Of a stretch of 64,000 bases of DNA, positions 8,487 to 16,497 are shown piece after piece (position 1 is the stretch's first letter; each line of letters opens with the position of its first letter). Source of the DNA: Virgibacillus doumboii (lineage in GTDB: Bacteria; Bacillota; Bacilli; Bacillales; Amphibacillaceae). Where the stretch lies: positions 558,001 through 622,000 of the forward strand of contig NZ_CADCWQ010000001.1 of the NCBI RefSeq assembly GCF_902806455.1. The letters are read 5' to 3'. Both the position numbers and the translations under genes were made by a program. The notes below the pieces were generated by a model, which saw only the letters and a list, made by a program, of their open reading frames with translations, did not search any database and had not been told where the DNA came from.

Positions 8487-9413
8487 TTATTTAAGAAGCA
8501 TTTTCGCTTCAGAGAGAGATTCTTCAATTCTTTCTAATTCTTCTTGCGGTAATTGTTGAAAGGGCTTCCTTGGTACTCCCAATTCTATTCCCAACATTGG
8601 CAATGCAGCGTGATAAAATGGGACAGGAATACCAGATCCAGTGACAGAACGTAAATTATTAGCTTTCTTTTGTAATTTAACCGCCTTTTCAAATTTCTCA
8701 TCTTTACATGCTTGGTAAATTTCCTTAATAAAATTTGGAAAAGCATTAGAAAGACCAGACACACATCCATGTGCTCCACCAACTACAGCAGGCACTAGGT
8801 GAGTTTGTGAACCAATAAGAAATAGAAAATCAGAACGTTTTACTTTTGTCATATATTCATAAAACAACGAAATATCACCACTACTATCTTTTACCCCTTT
8901 AACTCCTAATTCTGCTAACTCTGCTAACATATCTCCGGGTACGGAAAAGTTACTATATTTTGGATTATTGTAGATAATAACAGGGACATTCACAGATTCG
9001 ATAATGGATTTATAGTGATTTACTATGAGGTTTGGCTGGTGTTTATAATAATATGGAGTAACTGCAGCTACTGCATCTACATTAATACTATCTGCATGTT
9101 TAGCAAGTTCTACTGTGCTTTCTGTATCAGGACACCCAACATGAAGAATGACTGGTATTTCTCCTTCAACTACTTCCATAGTTATCTCGGCAACCTTTTT
9201 TCTCTGATCAATTCTCATAATTGGTCCAGACCCATAAGAACCGCAAACGAACAGTCCGTCTACCTGAGTTACTAAATATTGGATATAGGCACGCAGTTTC
9301 CCTTCATCAACTTCTCCCTCAGGTGTAAATGGCGTAATAACAGCGGGGTAGATGCCTTCAAACTTTTTCACATCCATAATTGCTTCTTTTGTTTTTTGTT
9401 TTGTATTTTCCAT
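8487..9413 (-). CDS. DapA-family (dihydrodipicolinate synthase/KDG aldolase-like) lyase
   Basis: 308 aa TIM-barrel class I lyase. Expected residues are seen: the G-S-Y-G-S-G-P carboxylate loop near 60, catalytic Tyr in IIYNNP (about 148) and Schiff-base Lys in GVKDSSGD (about 175). Start ATG at 9413 (second of two near ATGs) has GGGAG 8 bp upstream. Family members split 2-keto-3-deoxy acids, N-acetylneuraminate or 4-hydroxy-2-oxo acids, or make dihydrodipicolinate. Next to a KDG-kinase-like gene and an RpiR regulator, a catabolic keto-deoxy-acid aldolase is more likely than lysine synthesis. The exact substrate is not decided by sequence. Confidence 0.8.
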   Translation of the reverse strand: MENTKQKTKEAIMDVKKFEGIYPAVITPFTPEGEVDEGKLRAYIQYLVTQVDGLFVCGSYGSGPIMRIDQRKKVAEITMEVVEGEIPVILHVGCPDTESTVELAKHADSINVDAVAAVTPYYYKHQPNLIVNHYKSIIESVNVPVIIYNNPKYSNFSVPGDMLAELAELGVKGVKDSSGDISLFYEYMTKVKRSDFLFLIGSQTHLVPAVVGGAHGCVSGLSNAFPNFIKEIYQACKDEKFEKAVKLQKKANNLRSVTGSGIPVPFYHAALPMLGIELGVPRKPFQQLPQEELERIEESLSEAKMLLK

Positions 9414-9458
9414 ATTCATATCTCCCTTAGTAAATTTAGTTTCGTTCTTTTTGTAAAT

Positions 9459-9479
9459 ACATGTAGTTGAACTACATGT
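9459..9479. promoter_or_regulatory. Palindromic operator upstream of the aldolase gene
   Basis: Perfect inverted repeat with arms ACATGTAGTT and AACTACATGT around one base, 46 bp before the aldolase start. The half-site ATGTAG recurs upstream of the kinase gene (11445-11473), so the RpiR protein encoded between them is the natural candidate to bind both. Confidence 0.6.
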
Positions 9480-9558
9480 TGATTAAAAATTTTTTGTTTG
9501 CCTTAGAACCTCATAAACCTCCTTTTTAACAAAATACCTAGCTCTAGGTTTATCAGTC

Positions 9559-10434
9559 TCACATCCTTTTATCTATACTTACATGCTTTGTTTTTTCTAT
9601 GTTCTCCAAAGCAGTTTCATAACGCTTAATAGTTATACGCGTAAATAAAATATCTAATAAATGAAGTTGGGCTATACGGGAAGCGCCTGTTCTAAAATTC
9701 CCCTTTTCTTCAAAAGTTGTATGAAGATTAACATCCGTTAAATCTGAAATGATATTTTTATTATATTTTGTTAAAGAAATTGTAGTCGCACCTGCGCGTT
9801 TTGCCTGCTCTAATGAGTAATAAATATCTTTTGTTCTCCCTAAAAGGCTAATCCCTATGGCTACATCTTCCCCGCTCAGTAATGAAGCTGAGTTAGCTTG
9901 CAGATGAGGGTCAACATGGGTGAAACTTAAAAAGCCTATTCTGGATAATCTTATACCAAAATCTTGTGCGACCAGTCCAGAAAAACCAACACCGTATATT
10001 TCAATTTTTCTAGCATTACATATAATTTCAGCTGCGTGTTCTACTGACTCTTTATCTATGATTTCATTCGTATCTTTTATTGCTTGTAAATTAGAATGAG
10101 ATACTTTACCAATAACTTCTTTAATATCATCATTTTTAGAAATTTCTTCAGGTATAAACTGAGTGGGAATAGTTAGATCTTGAGCAAGGGCTAATTTAAA
10201 TTTTTGAAATCCATCAAAATCTATTGCTTTACAAAATCTTATTATCGTAGCCTCGCTTACATTACATTTTTTCGAGAATTCACCTACAGAAAAATATATG
10301 ACTTCATTAGGATTATTTAATATTTCGTTAGCGACTTGCTGTTCAGAAGGTCGTAAACTTGAATAAACACCTTTAATTCTTGTTAAACAACCCATTCTTA
10401 TACTTTCTGCTTTTCTTATTTTTGAACTTTCCAT
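9559..10434 (-). CDS. RpiR/MurR-family sugar-phosphate-responsive regulator
   Basis: About 291 aa. The N-terminal helix-turn-helix domain (about 15-90) includes VSEATIIRFCKAIDFDGFQKFK, the RpiR signature. The C-terminal SIS domain (about 125-260) has IEIYGVGFSGLVAQDFG and GISLLGRTKD for sugar-phosphate binding. The start could be the ATG at 10443 or 10434; TAGGTAGG precedes both closely. It begins just after the kinase stop, so it is in the kinase operon. It probably senses the phosphorylated keto-deoxy sugar. Confidence 0.85.
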   Translation of the reverse strand: MESSKIRKAESIRMGCLTRIKGVYSSLRPSEQQVANEILNNPNEVIYFSVGEFSKKCNVSEATIIRFCKAIDFDGFQKFKLALAQDLTIPTQFIPEEISKNDDIKEVIGKVSHSNLQAIKDTNEIIDKESVEHAAEIICNARKIEIYGVGFSGLVAQDFGIRLSRIGFLSFTHVDPHLQANSASLLSGEDVAIGISLLGRTKDIYYSLEQAKRAGATTISLTKYNKNIISDLTDVNLHTTFEEKGNFRTGASRIAQLHLLDILFTRITIKRYETALENIEKTKHVSIDKRM

Positions 10435-10444
10435 ACTTAACATC

Positions 10445-11395
10445 CTACCTATTTATAATTTCGTTTCCTTCAATAAACATTTTTACTTTATGAAAATTAG
10501 GTATTGATTCTATATTACCTTCCATTGTTACAGTTAAAGCCCCCATAGCAGTAGCAAATACTAATGAGTCCTTAAGAGAGAACTTTTTTAATTGAGAAGC
10601 CAAAAAACCAGAAGCAAAGGCATCTCCTGCACCAAATGCATCAACTACATTTACTTCAAATCCTGAGACTTCTTCTTTTATATTGTTAGAAAACCCAACT
10701 GCACCATCTGAACCTAATTTAATAACCGTTGTTTCAACACCTAATTTTTCAGTTTTTTTAATAATTTCATCAATATTCTCGGTATTAAACAATACCTTAC
10801 ATTCATCAATGCCTGGGAATATAATATCTGCATTTACCATCATATCTAAAATTATCTCAGTAGATTCTTGTTTGTCTTTTAACATTTTCATTCTAATATT
10901 TGGATCAAAAGATACTTTAACGTTATTGTCCTTTGCTATTTTAATGGATTTTTCTATAGCTTTTCTACATGTTGGACTTAATAAAGGTGTAATTCCAGTT
11001 ATATGCAAGATTTTTGCTTGGGAAATAAAGCCTTCGTCAACATTCTCTGGATTAAGAAAGCTTGCTGCTGAACCTTTTCTATAATAAAAATTTTCACACT
11101 CCCCATTACTTAACTTTTGTCTAAAAAATAGACCCGTCGGGTGTTCAGCATCAAATTCAACTTGGGATACGTCTACCCCTTCTCCTTTAAATACAGAAAG
11201 AATATTATGACCAAATTCATCATCTCCTAGTCGACTTATCCATCCTGCAGTATGTCCTAGCCTTATTAATCCAACTGCAACATTGGTTTCTGCTCCACCA
11301 GTATGACGTTCATAATTTTGAATATATCTTAAAGGACCTTTTTTGTTCCCATCAAAAACCGCCATAGTCTCTCCTAACGTGACAACCTCTGGCAT
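10445..11395 (-). CDS. kdgK: PfkB-family kinase, probable 2-keto-3-deoxygluconate kinase
   Basis: 316 aa. It has the PfkB layout with GGAETNVAVGL near residue 33 and the ATP/catalytic motif DAFGAGDAFASG near 250. The opening VVTLGETMAVF and the IRFGDEFG-like lid region resemble 2-keto-3-deoxygluconate kinases, which make KDPG from KDG. GGGAGG precedes the ATG by 8 bp. It is first in a minus-strand operon with RpiR, a DapA-type lyase and a truncated exporter. Fructokinase-like activity cannot be excluded. Confidence 0.75.
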   Translation of the reverse strand: MPEVVTLGETMAVFDGNKKGPLRYIQNYERHTGGAETNVAVGLIRLGHTAGWISRLGDDEFGHNILSVFKGEGVDVSQVEFDAEHPTGLFFRQKLSNGECENFYYRKGSAASFLNPENVDEGFISQAKILHITGITPLLSPTCRKAIEKSIKIAKDNNVKVSFDPNIRMKMLKDKQESTEIILDMMVNADIIFPGIDECKVLFNTENIDEIIKKTEKLGVETTVIKLGSDGAVGFSNNIKEEVSGFEVNVVDAFGAGDAFASGFLASQLKKFSLKDSLVFATAMGALTVTMEGNIESIPNFHKVKMFIEGNEIINR

Positions 11396-11444
11396 TTATA
11401 TCCCTCCCTTCCAATAGCTATTTAATGAACATCTGTGTAATTAT

Positions 11445-11473
11445 GCTACATACTATATAAATAATCATGTAGC
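11445..11473. promoter_or_regulatory. Inverted repeat operator candidate upstream of kdgK
   Basis: GCTACAT and ATGTAGC are separated by 15 AT-rich bases, 50-78 bp before the kinase start. They share the ATGTAG half-site with the palindrome at 9459-9479. The remaining sequence from 11474 to 11686 is AT-rich and shows no gene. Confidence 0.5.
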
Positions 11474-11686
11474 GATATTTCAAGCGGTATAAATACATAA
11501 TATATAATTCACTTGCATTTTTCAATACCTTTTTGAAAATTTATAAGATTTATTTTACTTTTATTAAATAGGGGTAGCTGTTTTGATGGAACTGATGGTT
11601 TTTGGGGGTTGTTACGTAGATTAGAATAACCAGACGAAAAATTATAAAATAATATTTAATTTCTATGCCACCAAATTGATGCAGGC

Positions 11687-12111
11687 ATGGCTAATAACAA
11701 AATAACGTTTGAGGAAATTTTCAAATAAATGAGCGCAGAATTCATTACTACATTCATAGGTTGAACATACAAGATCCGCATCAGGAGTATTATCAGGAAG
11801 GCTTGGTTGCTATGTGGAATGCATACGAAAATTACCAACCGGATAACGGCCCGCTTTCAACATACTTTAACTACATTATCCGCAATCGCGTGATAGACCT
11901 TCCCCGTAAATAAAAGAGAGAGCAAGAACAGGAAGATACTTATTCAAAACTGCTGAAATTGAAGAATGAAATTATTATCACAGTGGACAAAAGTCATACT
12001 AGTTCAGAATGGTTGACGAAGAAAAAAAGCTGTGTAATCAGGGGTTTCGGGAAACTTGGGGTTAAACCTAAACGTCATTATTTACAAAAATTAAAAAAGT
12101 TCCTATTGTAG
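11687..12111 (+). pseudogene. Sigma-70-family sigma factor, inactivated
   Basis: Begins ATG with NKITFEEIFK, shifts frame once near 11725, then reads NERRIHYYIHRLN, QEYYQEGLVAMWNAYE and YFNYIIRNRVIDL, a region 2 of a small sigma-70-like factor. An in-frame TAA (11911-11913) follows, after which the same frame continues to 12109 with a basic C-terminus (KPKRHYLQKLKKF). At least one frameshift and one nonsense change are present and the DNA-binding part is short. It may derive from a small competence or ECF-like factor. No promoter targets are evident. Confidence 0.65.
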
Positions 12112-12184
12112 AAGTGAGACCCCCCACTGCGTTCTGAATCAATGAAAGTATCACGATGAATATATAGTTCTATATAGATAAGGA

Positions 12185-12213
12185 TTGAATATATACCGTC
12201 TGGATAGTATGGT
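12185..12213 (+). promoter_or_regulatory. tetR promoter with embedded operator
   Basis: TTGAAT and TATGGT are spaced by 17 bp. The spacer contains ACCGTCTGGATAGT (12195-12208), one of three copies of a near-palindrome whose best form is ACCGTCCGGATGGT. Its position inside the promoter suggests autorepression by the TetR protein just downstream. Confidence 0.65.
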
Positions 12214-12252
12214 AATAGATATATGTAGTCTATTAATAAGAAGGTGATTGAG

Positions 12253-12795
12253 ATGGGTCGAAGTTCAAGAAAAATGGAAATTCTCAATGCTGCATCAAAG
12301 ATTGTCAGTGAACAGGGGATATTTAATTTAACGCTGGATGCTGTGGCGAAAGAGGCTGGCCTCAGTAAAGGTGGTTTGCTTTATCATTTCCCATCCAAAG
12401 AAGCATTGGTAGAGGGAATGGTAGAACATTTGACAAACAATTATAGGGGGAAAATAGCTCATAACGTAAGCATTGATCCTAACGACAAAGGTAAGTGGAC
12501 ACGTTCGTACGTGGATGTCACATTTAACCAGACCTATCAGAATAAAGACATGAACTCCGGTTTACTGGCAGCTAAGGCAGTTAATGCTACCTTGCTCGAT
12601 CCAATTCGTCATCTTTATTCTGAATGGCAGGAAGAAATAGAGAACGATGGGTTAGATCCGATAAAAGCAACCATTATTCGGCTGGCGACAGACGGGATGT
12701 GGCTGGCGGAACTGTTTGATATTTATCACATTGGGGATGAAAAGAAGGATGCGGTTTATCGAAAACTGATTGATTGGGCTAATACAGAAGACTAA
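12253..12795 (+). CDS. TetR-family repressor of the carnitine operon
   Basis: 180 aa from ATG 12253, which is preferred over GTG 12244 because AAGGTG lies 6 bp upstream. The N-terminal DNA-binding domain (about 5-50) shows TLDAVAKEAGLSKGGLLYHF. The rest is the helical ligand domain of TetR_C type (about 75-175). A copy of the operator ACCGTC-N2-GATRGT lies in its own promoter and two more lie in the promoter of the downstream catabolic genes. It therefore probably represses both until carnitine or a breakdown intermediate binds. The ligand is inferred from the neighbours only. Confidence 0.85.
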   Translation: MGRSSRKMEILNAASKIVSEQGIFNLTLDAVAKEAGLSKGGLLYHFPSKEALVEGMVEHLTNNYRGKIAHNVSIDPNDKGKWTRSYVDVTFNQTYQNKDMNSGLLAAKAVNATLLDPIRHLYSEWQEEIENDGLDPIKATIIRLATDGMWLAELFDIYHIGDEKKDAVYRKLIDWANTED

Positions 12796-12800
12796 AGGAT

Positions 12801-12834
12801 AAAAAATACCATCGAAGGGGATGGTATTTTTTTA
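12801..12834 (+). terminator. Terminator after tetR
   Basis: AAAAAATACCATC pairs with GATGGTATTTTTTT around GAAGGG. It separates tetR from the catabolic operon, which has its own promoter. Confidence 0.85.
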
Positions 12835-12920
12835 CGTTTAAAAGCCCGGTTTTTTTAAAAAATACGCTCGTTTATATGCGTTCATTGATAACGATTTATT
12901 ACGATTTCTTCAATAAGAGG

Positions 12921-12977
12921 TTGAATATTAACCGTCTGGATGGTATAGTATCAAATGTAGTTAACCGTCCGGATGGT
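12921..12977 (+). promoter_or_regulatory. Carnitine operon promoter with tandem TetR operators
   Basis: TTGAAT (12921-12926) and TATAGT (12944-12949) are 17 bp apart. Operator ACCGTCTGGATGGT (12931-12944) fills the spacer. A second copy, ACCGTCCGGATGGT (12964-12977), lies 33 bp further on, about three helical turns. Both continue TATAGTA, so the block appears duplicated. Promoter occlusion plus a downstream roadblock is the likely mode. Confidence 0.75.
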
Positions 12978-13023
12978 ATAGTAATAATAAGCGACGTTAA
13001 ATGTTATGAAGGGAGATTAACCA

Positions 13024-13902
13024 ATGAGCCAAAAAGTTATGTTAACAGCAGCTGTTACGGGTGCAGGTGAGACGACTAGTAAAAGCCCCCATGTTCCCGT
13101 GACACCTAAGGAGATTGCTGACGCGGCTATTGCATCAGCTAAAGCTGGGGCAACGGTAGCCCATATTCATGCGCGTGATCCGGAAACGGGCAGTGTCAGT
13201 CATAATGTCGACCACTATCGTGAAATTGTTGATCGTATCAGAGAATCTGAAACAGATGTGATTATCAATATTACTTCAGGCGGTGGGGGAGATTTCATCC
13301 CGAGCTTAAACTCACCGGCAGCAGGAGGAGACGGCACGGATATACAAACTCCGGAAGAACGGCATGAGCCGGTTGGGGAACTGCTTCCTGAGATGTGCAC
13401 ACTTGATTGTGGCAGCACGAATTTCGGCGATATGATTTATATGAGTCCGACTAACTGGCTGAGAGAGCAAGCAAAACTAGTCCAGCAAAGCGGCGTAAAA
13501 CCTGAATTAGAATGTTTTGATACAGGACATCTCCGTTTTGCTAATCAATTGGTCCAGGAAGGCCTGATCGATGGTGATCCGATGTTTCAGTTTTGCCTGG
13601 GCATACCGTGGGGAGCTGCGGCAGATGTTGAGACAATCCTTTATCTAAAAAACCGATTGCCTGAAAATGCACATTGGTCAGCATTTGGCATCGGACGTTT
13701 GCAACTTCCAATAGCCGCACAGACAGCCATGCTTGGCGGTAATATCCGTGTGGGGCTGGAAGATAACTTATATTTGAAAAAAGGCGTGCTTGCACGGAAT
13801 GATCAGCTTGTTGAAAAGGCAGTGAATATGGTGCATGAACATAATATTGACATATTGACGCCGGAAGAAGCACGTAAGCAATATGGCTTGAGAACACCTT
13901 AA
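13024..13902 (+). CDS. cdhC: BKACE family (DUF849) 3-dehydrocarnitine cleavage enzyme
   Basis: 292 aa, standard length for beta-keto acid cleavage enzymes. It has the zinc-binding H-I-H motif in VAHIHARDP (His48, His50) and the family segments NITSGGGG and ELECFDTGHL. BKACE enzymes react a beta-keto acid with acetyl-CoA. In carnitine breakdown the homologue CdhC turns 3-dehydrocarnitine plus acetyl-CoA into betainyl-CoA and acetoacetate. The next two genes (carnitine dehydrogenase, thioesterase) make that substrate choice likely. First gene of a TetR-controlled operon. Confidence 0.85.
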   Translation: MSQKVMLTAAVTGAGETTSKSPHVPVTPKEIADAAIASAKAGATVAHIHARDPETGSVSHNVDHYREIVDRIRESETDVIINITSGGGGDFIPSLNSPAAGGDGTDIQTPEERHEPVGELLPEMCTLDCGSTNFGDMIYMSPTNWLREQAKLVQQSGVKPELECFDTGHLRFANQLVQEGLIDGDPMFQFCLGIPWGAAADVETILYLKNRLPENAHWSAFGIGRLQLPIAAQTAMLGGNIRVGLEDNLYLKKGVLARNDQLVEKAVNMVHEHNIDILTPEEARKQYGLRTP

Positions 13903-13915
13903 GGAGGAAACAACA

Positions 13916-14884
13916 ATGCAGCAACATAAACAAGGTAAAATGAAAGTGGCCGTCATCGGCACGGGCGTCATTGGGAATGGCTGGATTACCCGATTTTTGG
14001 CACAAGGCTATCATGTGACGGCATTTGACCCGGCAGAAGGTGCTGAAACACGGACACGTCAAAGCATAAGCCGTGCATGGGATTCTGTTGAGAAAATAGG
14101 TATTGCAGCGAATGCTTCACTTGAAAATCTAACGTTTGTACCTACAATTGAAGAAGCTGTTAAAGATGCTTATTTGATACAGGAAAATGTCCCTGAACGT
14201 GAAGATTTGAAGAAAAGTGTATTGGGACAAATCGATAAGTTTGCTAAACCGGATGCGATTATCGGTTCAAGTACGTCAGGTATTAAGCCTAGTATACTGC
14301 AGGAAGACCTGCTGCATCCTGAACGTTTTTTGGTGGCACATCCATTTAATCCGGTTCACATTCTGCCGCTTGTGGAGCTTGTCGGTGGACAATCCACAGA
14401 GCAAACTATAATTAGTCAGGCGGCAGCATTTTATAAATCAATACAAATGAAGCCATTGGTTGTACAGCAGGAGATTGAAGGACATATTGCAGATCGTTTA
14501 ATGGAAGCACTTTGGCGTGAAGCTTTACATTTGGTTAACGATGGCATCGCTACGACTGAAGAAGTAGATGCTGCGATTATTTATGGTGCCGGTTTGCGCT
14601 GGGCACAAATGGGGCCTTTTCTGACTTTTCATCTGGCAGGCGGCGAACAAGGAATGCGCCACATGCTGAAACAATTTGGTCCAGCATTGAAACTGCCATG
14701 GACGAAGCTGGAAGCACCTGATTTAACGGATGACTTGAAAGAAAAAGTGGTTGAAGGCTGTGAAAATCATGCAGGGGATAAGACTGTTGCCGAACTCGAA
14801 GATAAACGGGATGAGTTTTTAGTGAAGCTTCTTGATCTGGTTGAAGAATATTGGCCAGAATCGAAGCAACTTGCAAAAAACTAA
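13916..14884 (+). CDS. cdhA: L-carnitine dehydrogenase (3-hydroxyacyl-CoA dehydrogenase family)
   Basis: 322 aa. A Rossmann dinucleotide site GTGVIGNGW near residue 15 is followed by the 3-hydroxyacyl-CoA dehydrogenase core SSTSGIKPS and HPFNPVHILPLVELVGG, with an all-helical C-terminal domain. In this subfamily the substrate is L-carnitine, oxidised by NAD+ to 3-dehydrocarnitine. AAGGAGG lies 8 bp before the ATG and 13 bp separate it from cdhC. The tight linkage to BKACE and thioesterase genes mirrors the Pseudomonas carnitine cluster and supports carnitine over acyl-CoA substrates. Confidence 0.87.
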   Translation: MQQHKQGKMKVAVIGTGVIGNGWITRFLAQGYHVTAFDPAEGAETRTRQSISRAWDSVEKIGIAANASLENLTFVPTIEEAVKDAYLIQENVPEREDLKKSVLGQIDKFAKPDAIIGSSTSGIKPSILQEDLLHPERFLVAHPFNPVHILPLVELVGGQSTEQTIISQAAAFYKSIQMKPLVVQQEIEGHIADRLMEALWREALHLVNDGIATTEEVDAAIIYGAGLRWAQMGPFLTFHLAGGEQGMRHMLKQFGPALKLPWTKLEAPDLTDDLKEKVVEGCENHAGDKTVAELEDKRDEFLVKLLDLVEEYWPESKQLAKN

Positions 14885-14902
14885 AAAGGAGTGTGTGTGA
14901 AT

Positions 14903-15373
14903 ATGTCCAACCGGTCGTTTCATTATCAGTGTTATGTGCACCGTGACTGGATTGATTATAATGGTCACATGAATGACGCAGCGTATGCAACCGTGTTCAG
15001 CTTGGCTGTTGATCACTTGATGGATTATATCGGCCTGAATGCAGAAGCCCGCAGCCATCAAGCATACACGATTTTTACACTGGAAAACCATATTTGTTAT
15101 TTAAAGGAAGCTCATCAGGATGAGCAACTGACTGTTTCCATGCAACTGCTGGATGCTGATGCTAAACGGCTGCATGTACTTTTTAAGATGAAAAATAACG
15201 AAAATCAATTGCTGGCTACAAGTGAACAGATGCTGATGGGCATGGATACAGAAGATGGAAGGCCGGCACCATTTCCGGAAAAGGTTGCATCTCAAGTTGA
15301 GGCGATCTGGAATGTGGATAAACATTTGGCACAACCTGAACAAGCGGGCAGAAGGATTGGGATTAAAAAATAA
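14903..15373 (+). CDS. cdhB: Hotdog-fold thioesterase, probable betainyl-CoA thioesterase
   Basis: 156 aa from ATG 14903 (AAAAGGAG 11 bp upstream; the GTG at 14891 is part of that site). The 4-hydroxybenzoyl-CoA-thioesterase-like motif D-Y-N-G-H-M-N-D is near residue 18, the conserved acidic/His loop of the family. It would hydrolyse betainyl-CoA to glycine betaine and CoA, the last step from carnitine. It follows cdhA by 18 bp. Confidence 0.8.
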   Translation: MSNRSFHYQCYVHRDWIDYNGHMNDAAYATVFSLAVDHLMDYIGLNAEARSHQAYTIFTLENHICYLKEAHQDEQLTVSMQLLDADAKRLHVLFKMKNNENQLLATSEQMLMGMDTEDGRPAPFPEKVASQVEAIWNVDKHLAQPEQAGRRIGIKK

Positions 15374-15489
15374 CCTTTTGCTTTGCCAGCCGAGGGGATT
15401 GTCAGTGGGAAGATTTTTTATCATTGAATGAATTTGAAACGAGCGTGCTTACTAATAAACGATATTAAATATGTTAGGAGAGAGTTAAA

Positions 15490-16374
15490 ATGAAGAAAAC
15501 ATTATTTATTCTAATAACAATTTTATTATCAATTGCCATGTACGGTTGCTCATCCGGCAGTGATTCAGAAGATACTGGCGATAGTGCCAAACCAACATTA
15601 AATTTTGGTGTAACAAATTGGACAAGTACCGTTCCGCCAACGAAAATAGCTGCAAAAATTTTAGAAGATATGGGTTATGAAGTAAAAGAAACAAATGCTG
15701 ATGCTGGAAGCGTTTATACCGGTTTGGCAAATGGGGACCTTGATATATTTATGGATTCGTGGTTTCCGGCACAACGACAGTATATAGAAAAGTATTCTGA
15801 TTCCATTGAAAGTATCTCGGTCAGTTACGATAATGCCGATTCGGGAATGGTTGTTCCTAAATATATGAAGGACATTAACGACGTGGCCGATTTAAAAGGC
15901 AAAGAGGATTTAGTAAATAATGAGATGTTTGCCATTGGTGAAGGTGATCCGGCAATGCAGGATATGAAAAAAGTAATCGATTTTTATAACCTGGACATTG
16001 AAATGATTAATTCTTCAGAAGCAGCAATGCTGGCAGCTGCACAATCAAAAATGGATGAGGAAAAACCTGTTTTGTTTTATGGATGGCGCCCGCATTCAAT
16101 GTTTGATAAATTCGATTTAAAAATACTGTCAAACAAGAAAGTAGCAGAAGAAAAAGGTTTGTTTGATACAAGTTCTGTTAATATAATTGTTAATAAAGGA
16201 TTGGAAGAAAAAGCGCCAGAGGCATATAAGTTTTTAAGCAACTGGAGTATATCCATTAAAGATATGGAAAAAATGATTGCCAAAATTGACGATGGAAAGA
16301 ATCCTGATGACGTCGCACAAGCGTGGATTGATAACCATCAGGATAAGATTGAGAAAATGAAAAATGGAAAATAA
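15490..16374 (+). CDS. Glycine betaine/carnitine-type ABC substrate-binding lipoprotein
   Basis: 294 aa. A lipoprotein signal (hydrophobic stretch ending SIAMYGC, Cys20) is followed by the OpuAC fold. NFGVTNWTST and ADAGSVYTGLANGDLDIFMDSW are typical of the quaternary-amine binding cleft, and Trp residues at NW, DSW and GWRP could form the aromatic cage. It captures betaine, carnitine or choline outside the membrane. No permease or ATPase gene is adjacent, so it probably feeds a transporter encoded elsewhere, like CaiX in pseudomonads. It lies 116 bp after cdhB. Confidence 0.82.
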   Translation: MKKTLFILITILLSIAMYGCSSGSDSEDTGDSAKPTLNFGVTNWTSTVPPTKIAAKILEDMGYEVKETNADAGSVYTGLANGDLDIFMDSWFPAQRQYIEKYSDSIESISVSYDNADSGMVVPKYMKDINDVADLKGKEDLVNNEMFAIGEGDPAMQDMKKVIDFYNLDIEMINSSEAAMLAAAQSKMDEEKPVLFYGWRPHSMFDKFDLKILSNKKVAEEKGLFDTSSVNIIVNKGLEEKAPEAYKFLSNWSISIKDMEKMIAKIDDGKNPDDVAQAWIDNHQDKIEKMKNGK

Positions 16375-16405
16375 GGAATAGTTACGTGTTGTTTATTCAA
16401 GGACA

Positions 16406-16435
16406 TGACGGTCAGGCGTTTTGCTTGATCGTCAG
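16406..16435 (+). terminator. Possible weak terminator hairpin
   Basis: TGACGGTCAGGC pairs with GCTTGATCGTCA (two wobbles) around TTTT, followed by only a short T run. It may end the carnitine operon before the serine hydrolase gene. Confidence 0.4.
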
Positions 16436-16497
16436 TTTAATGGAGCGAGTCTAAGACGGAATAACAATCCCCAAATTGAAATGTGTGCGAACGATTA

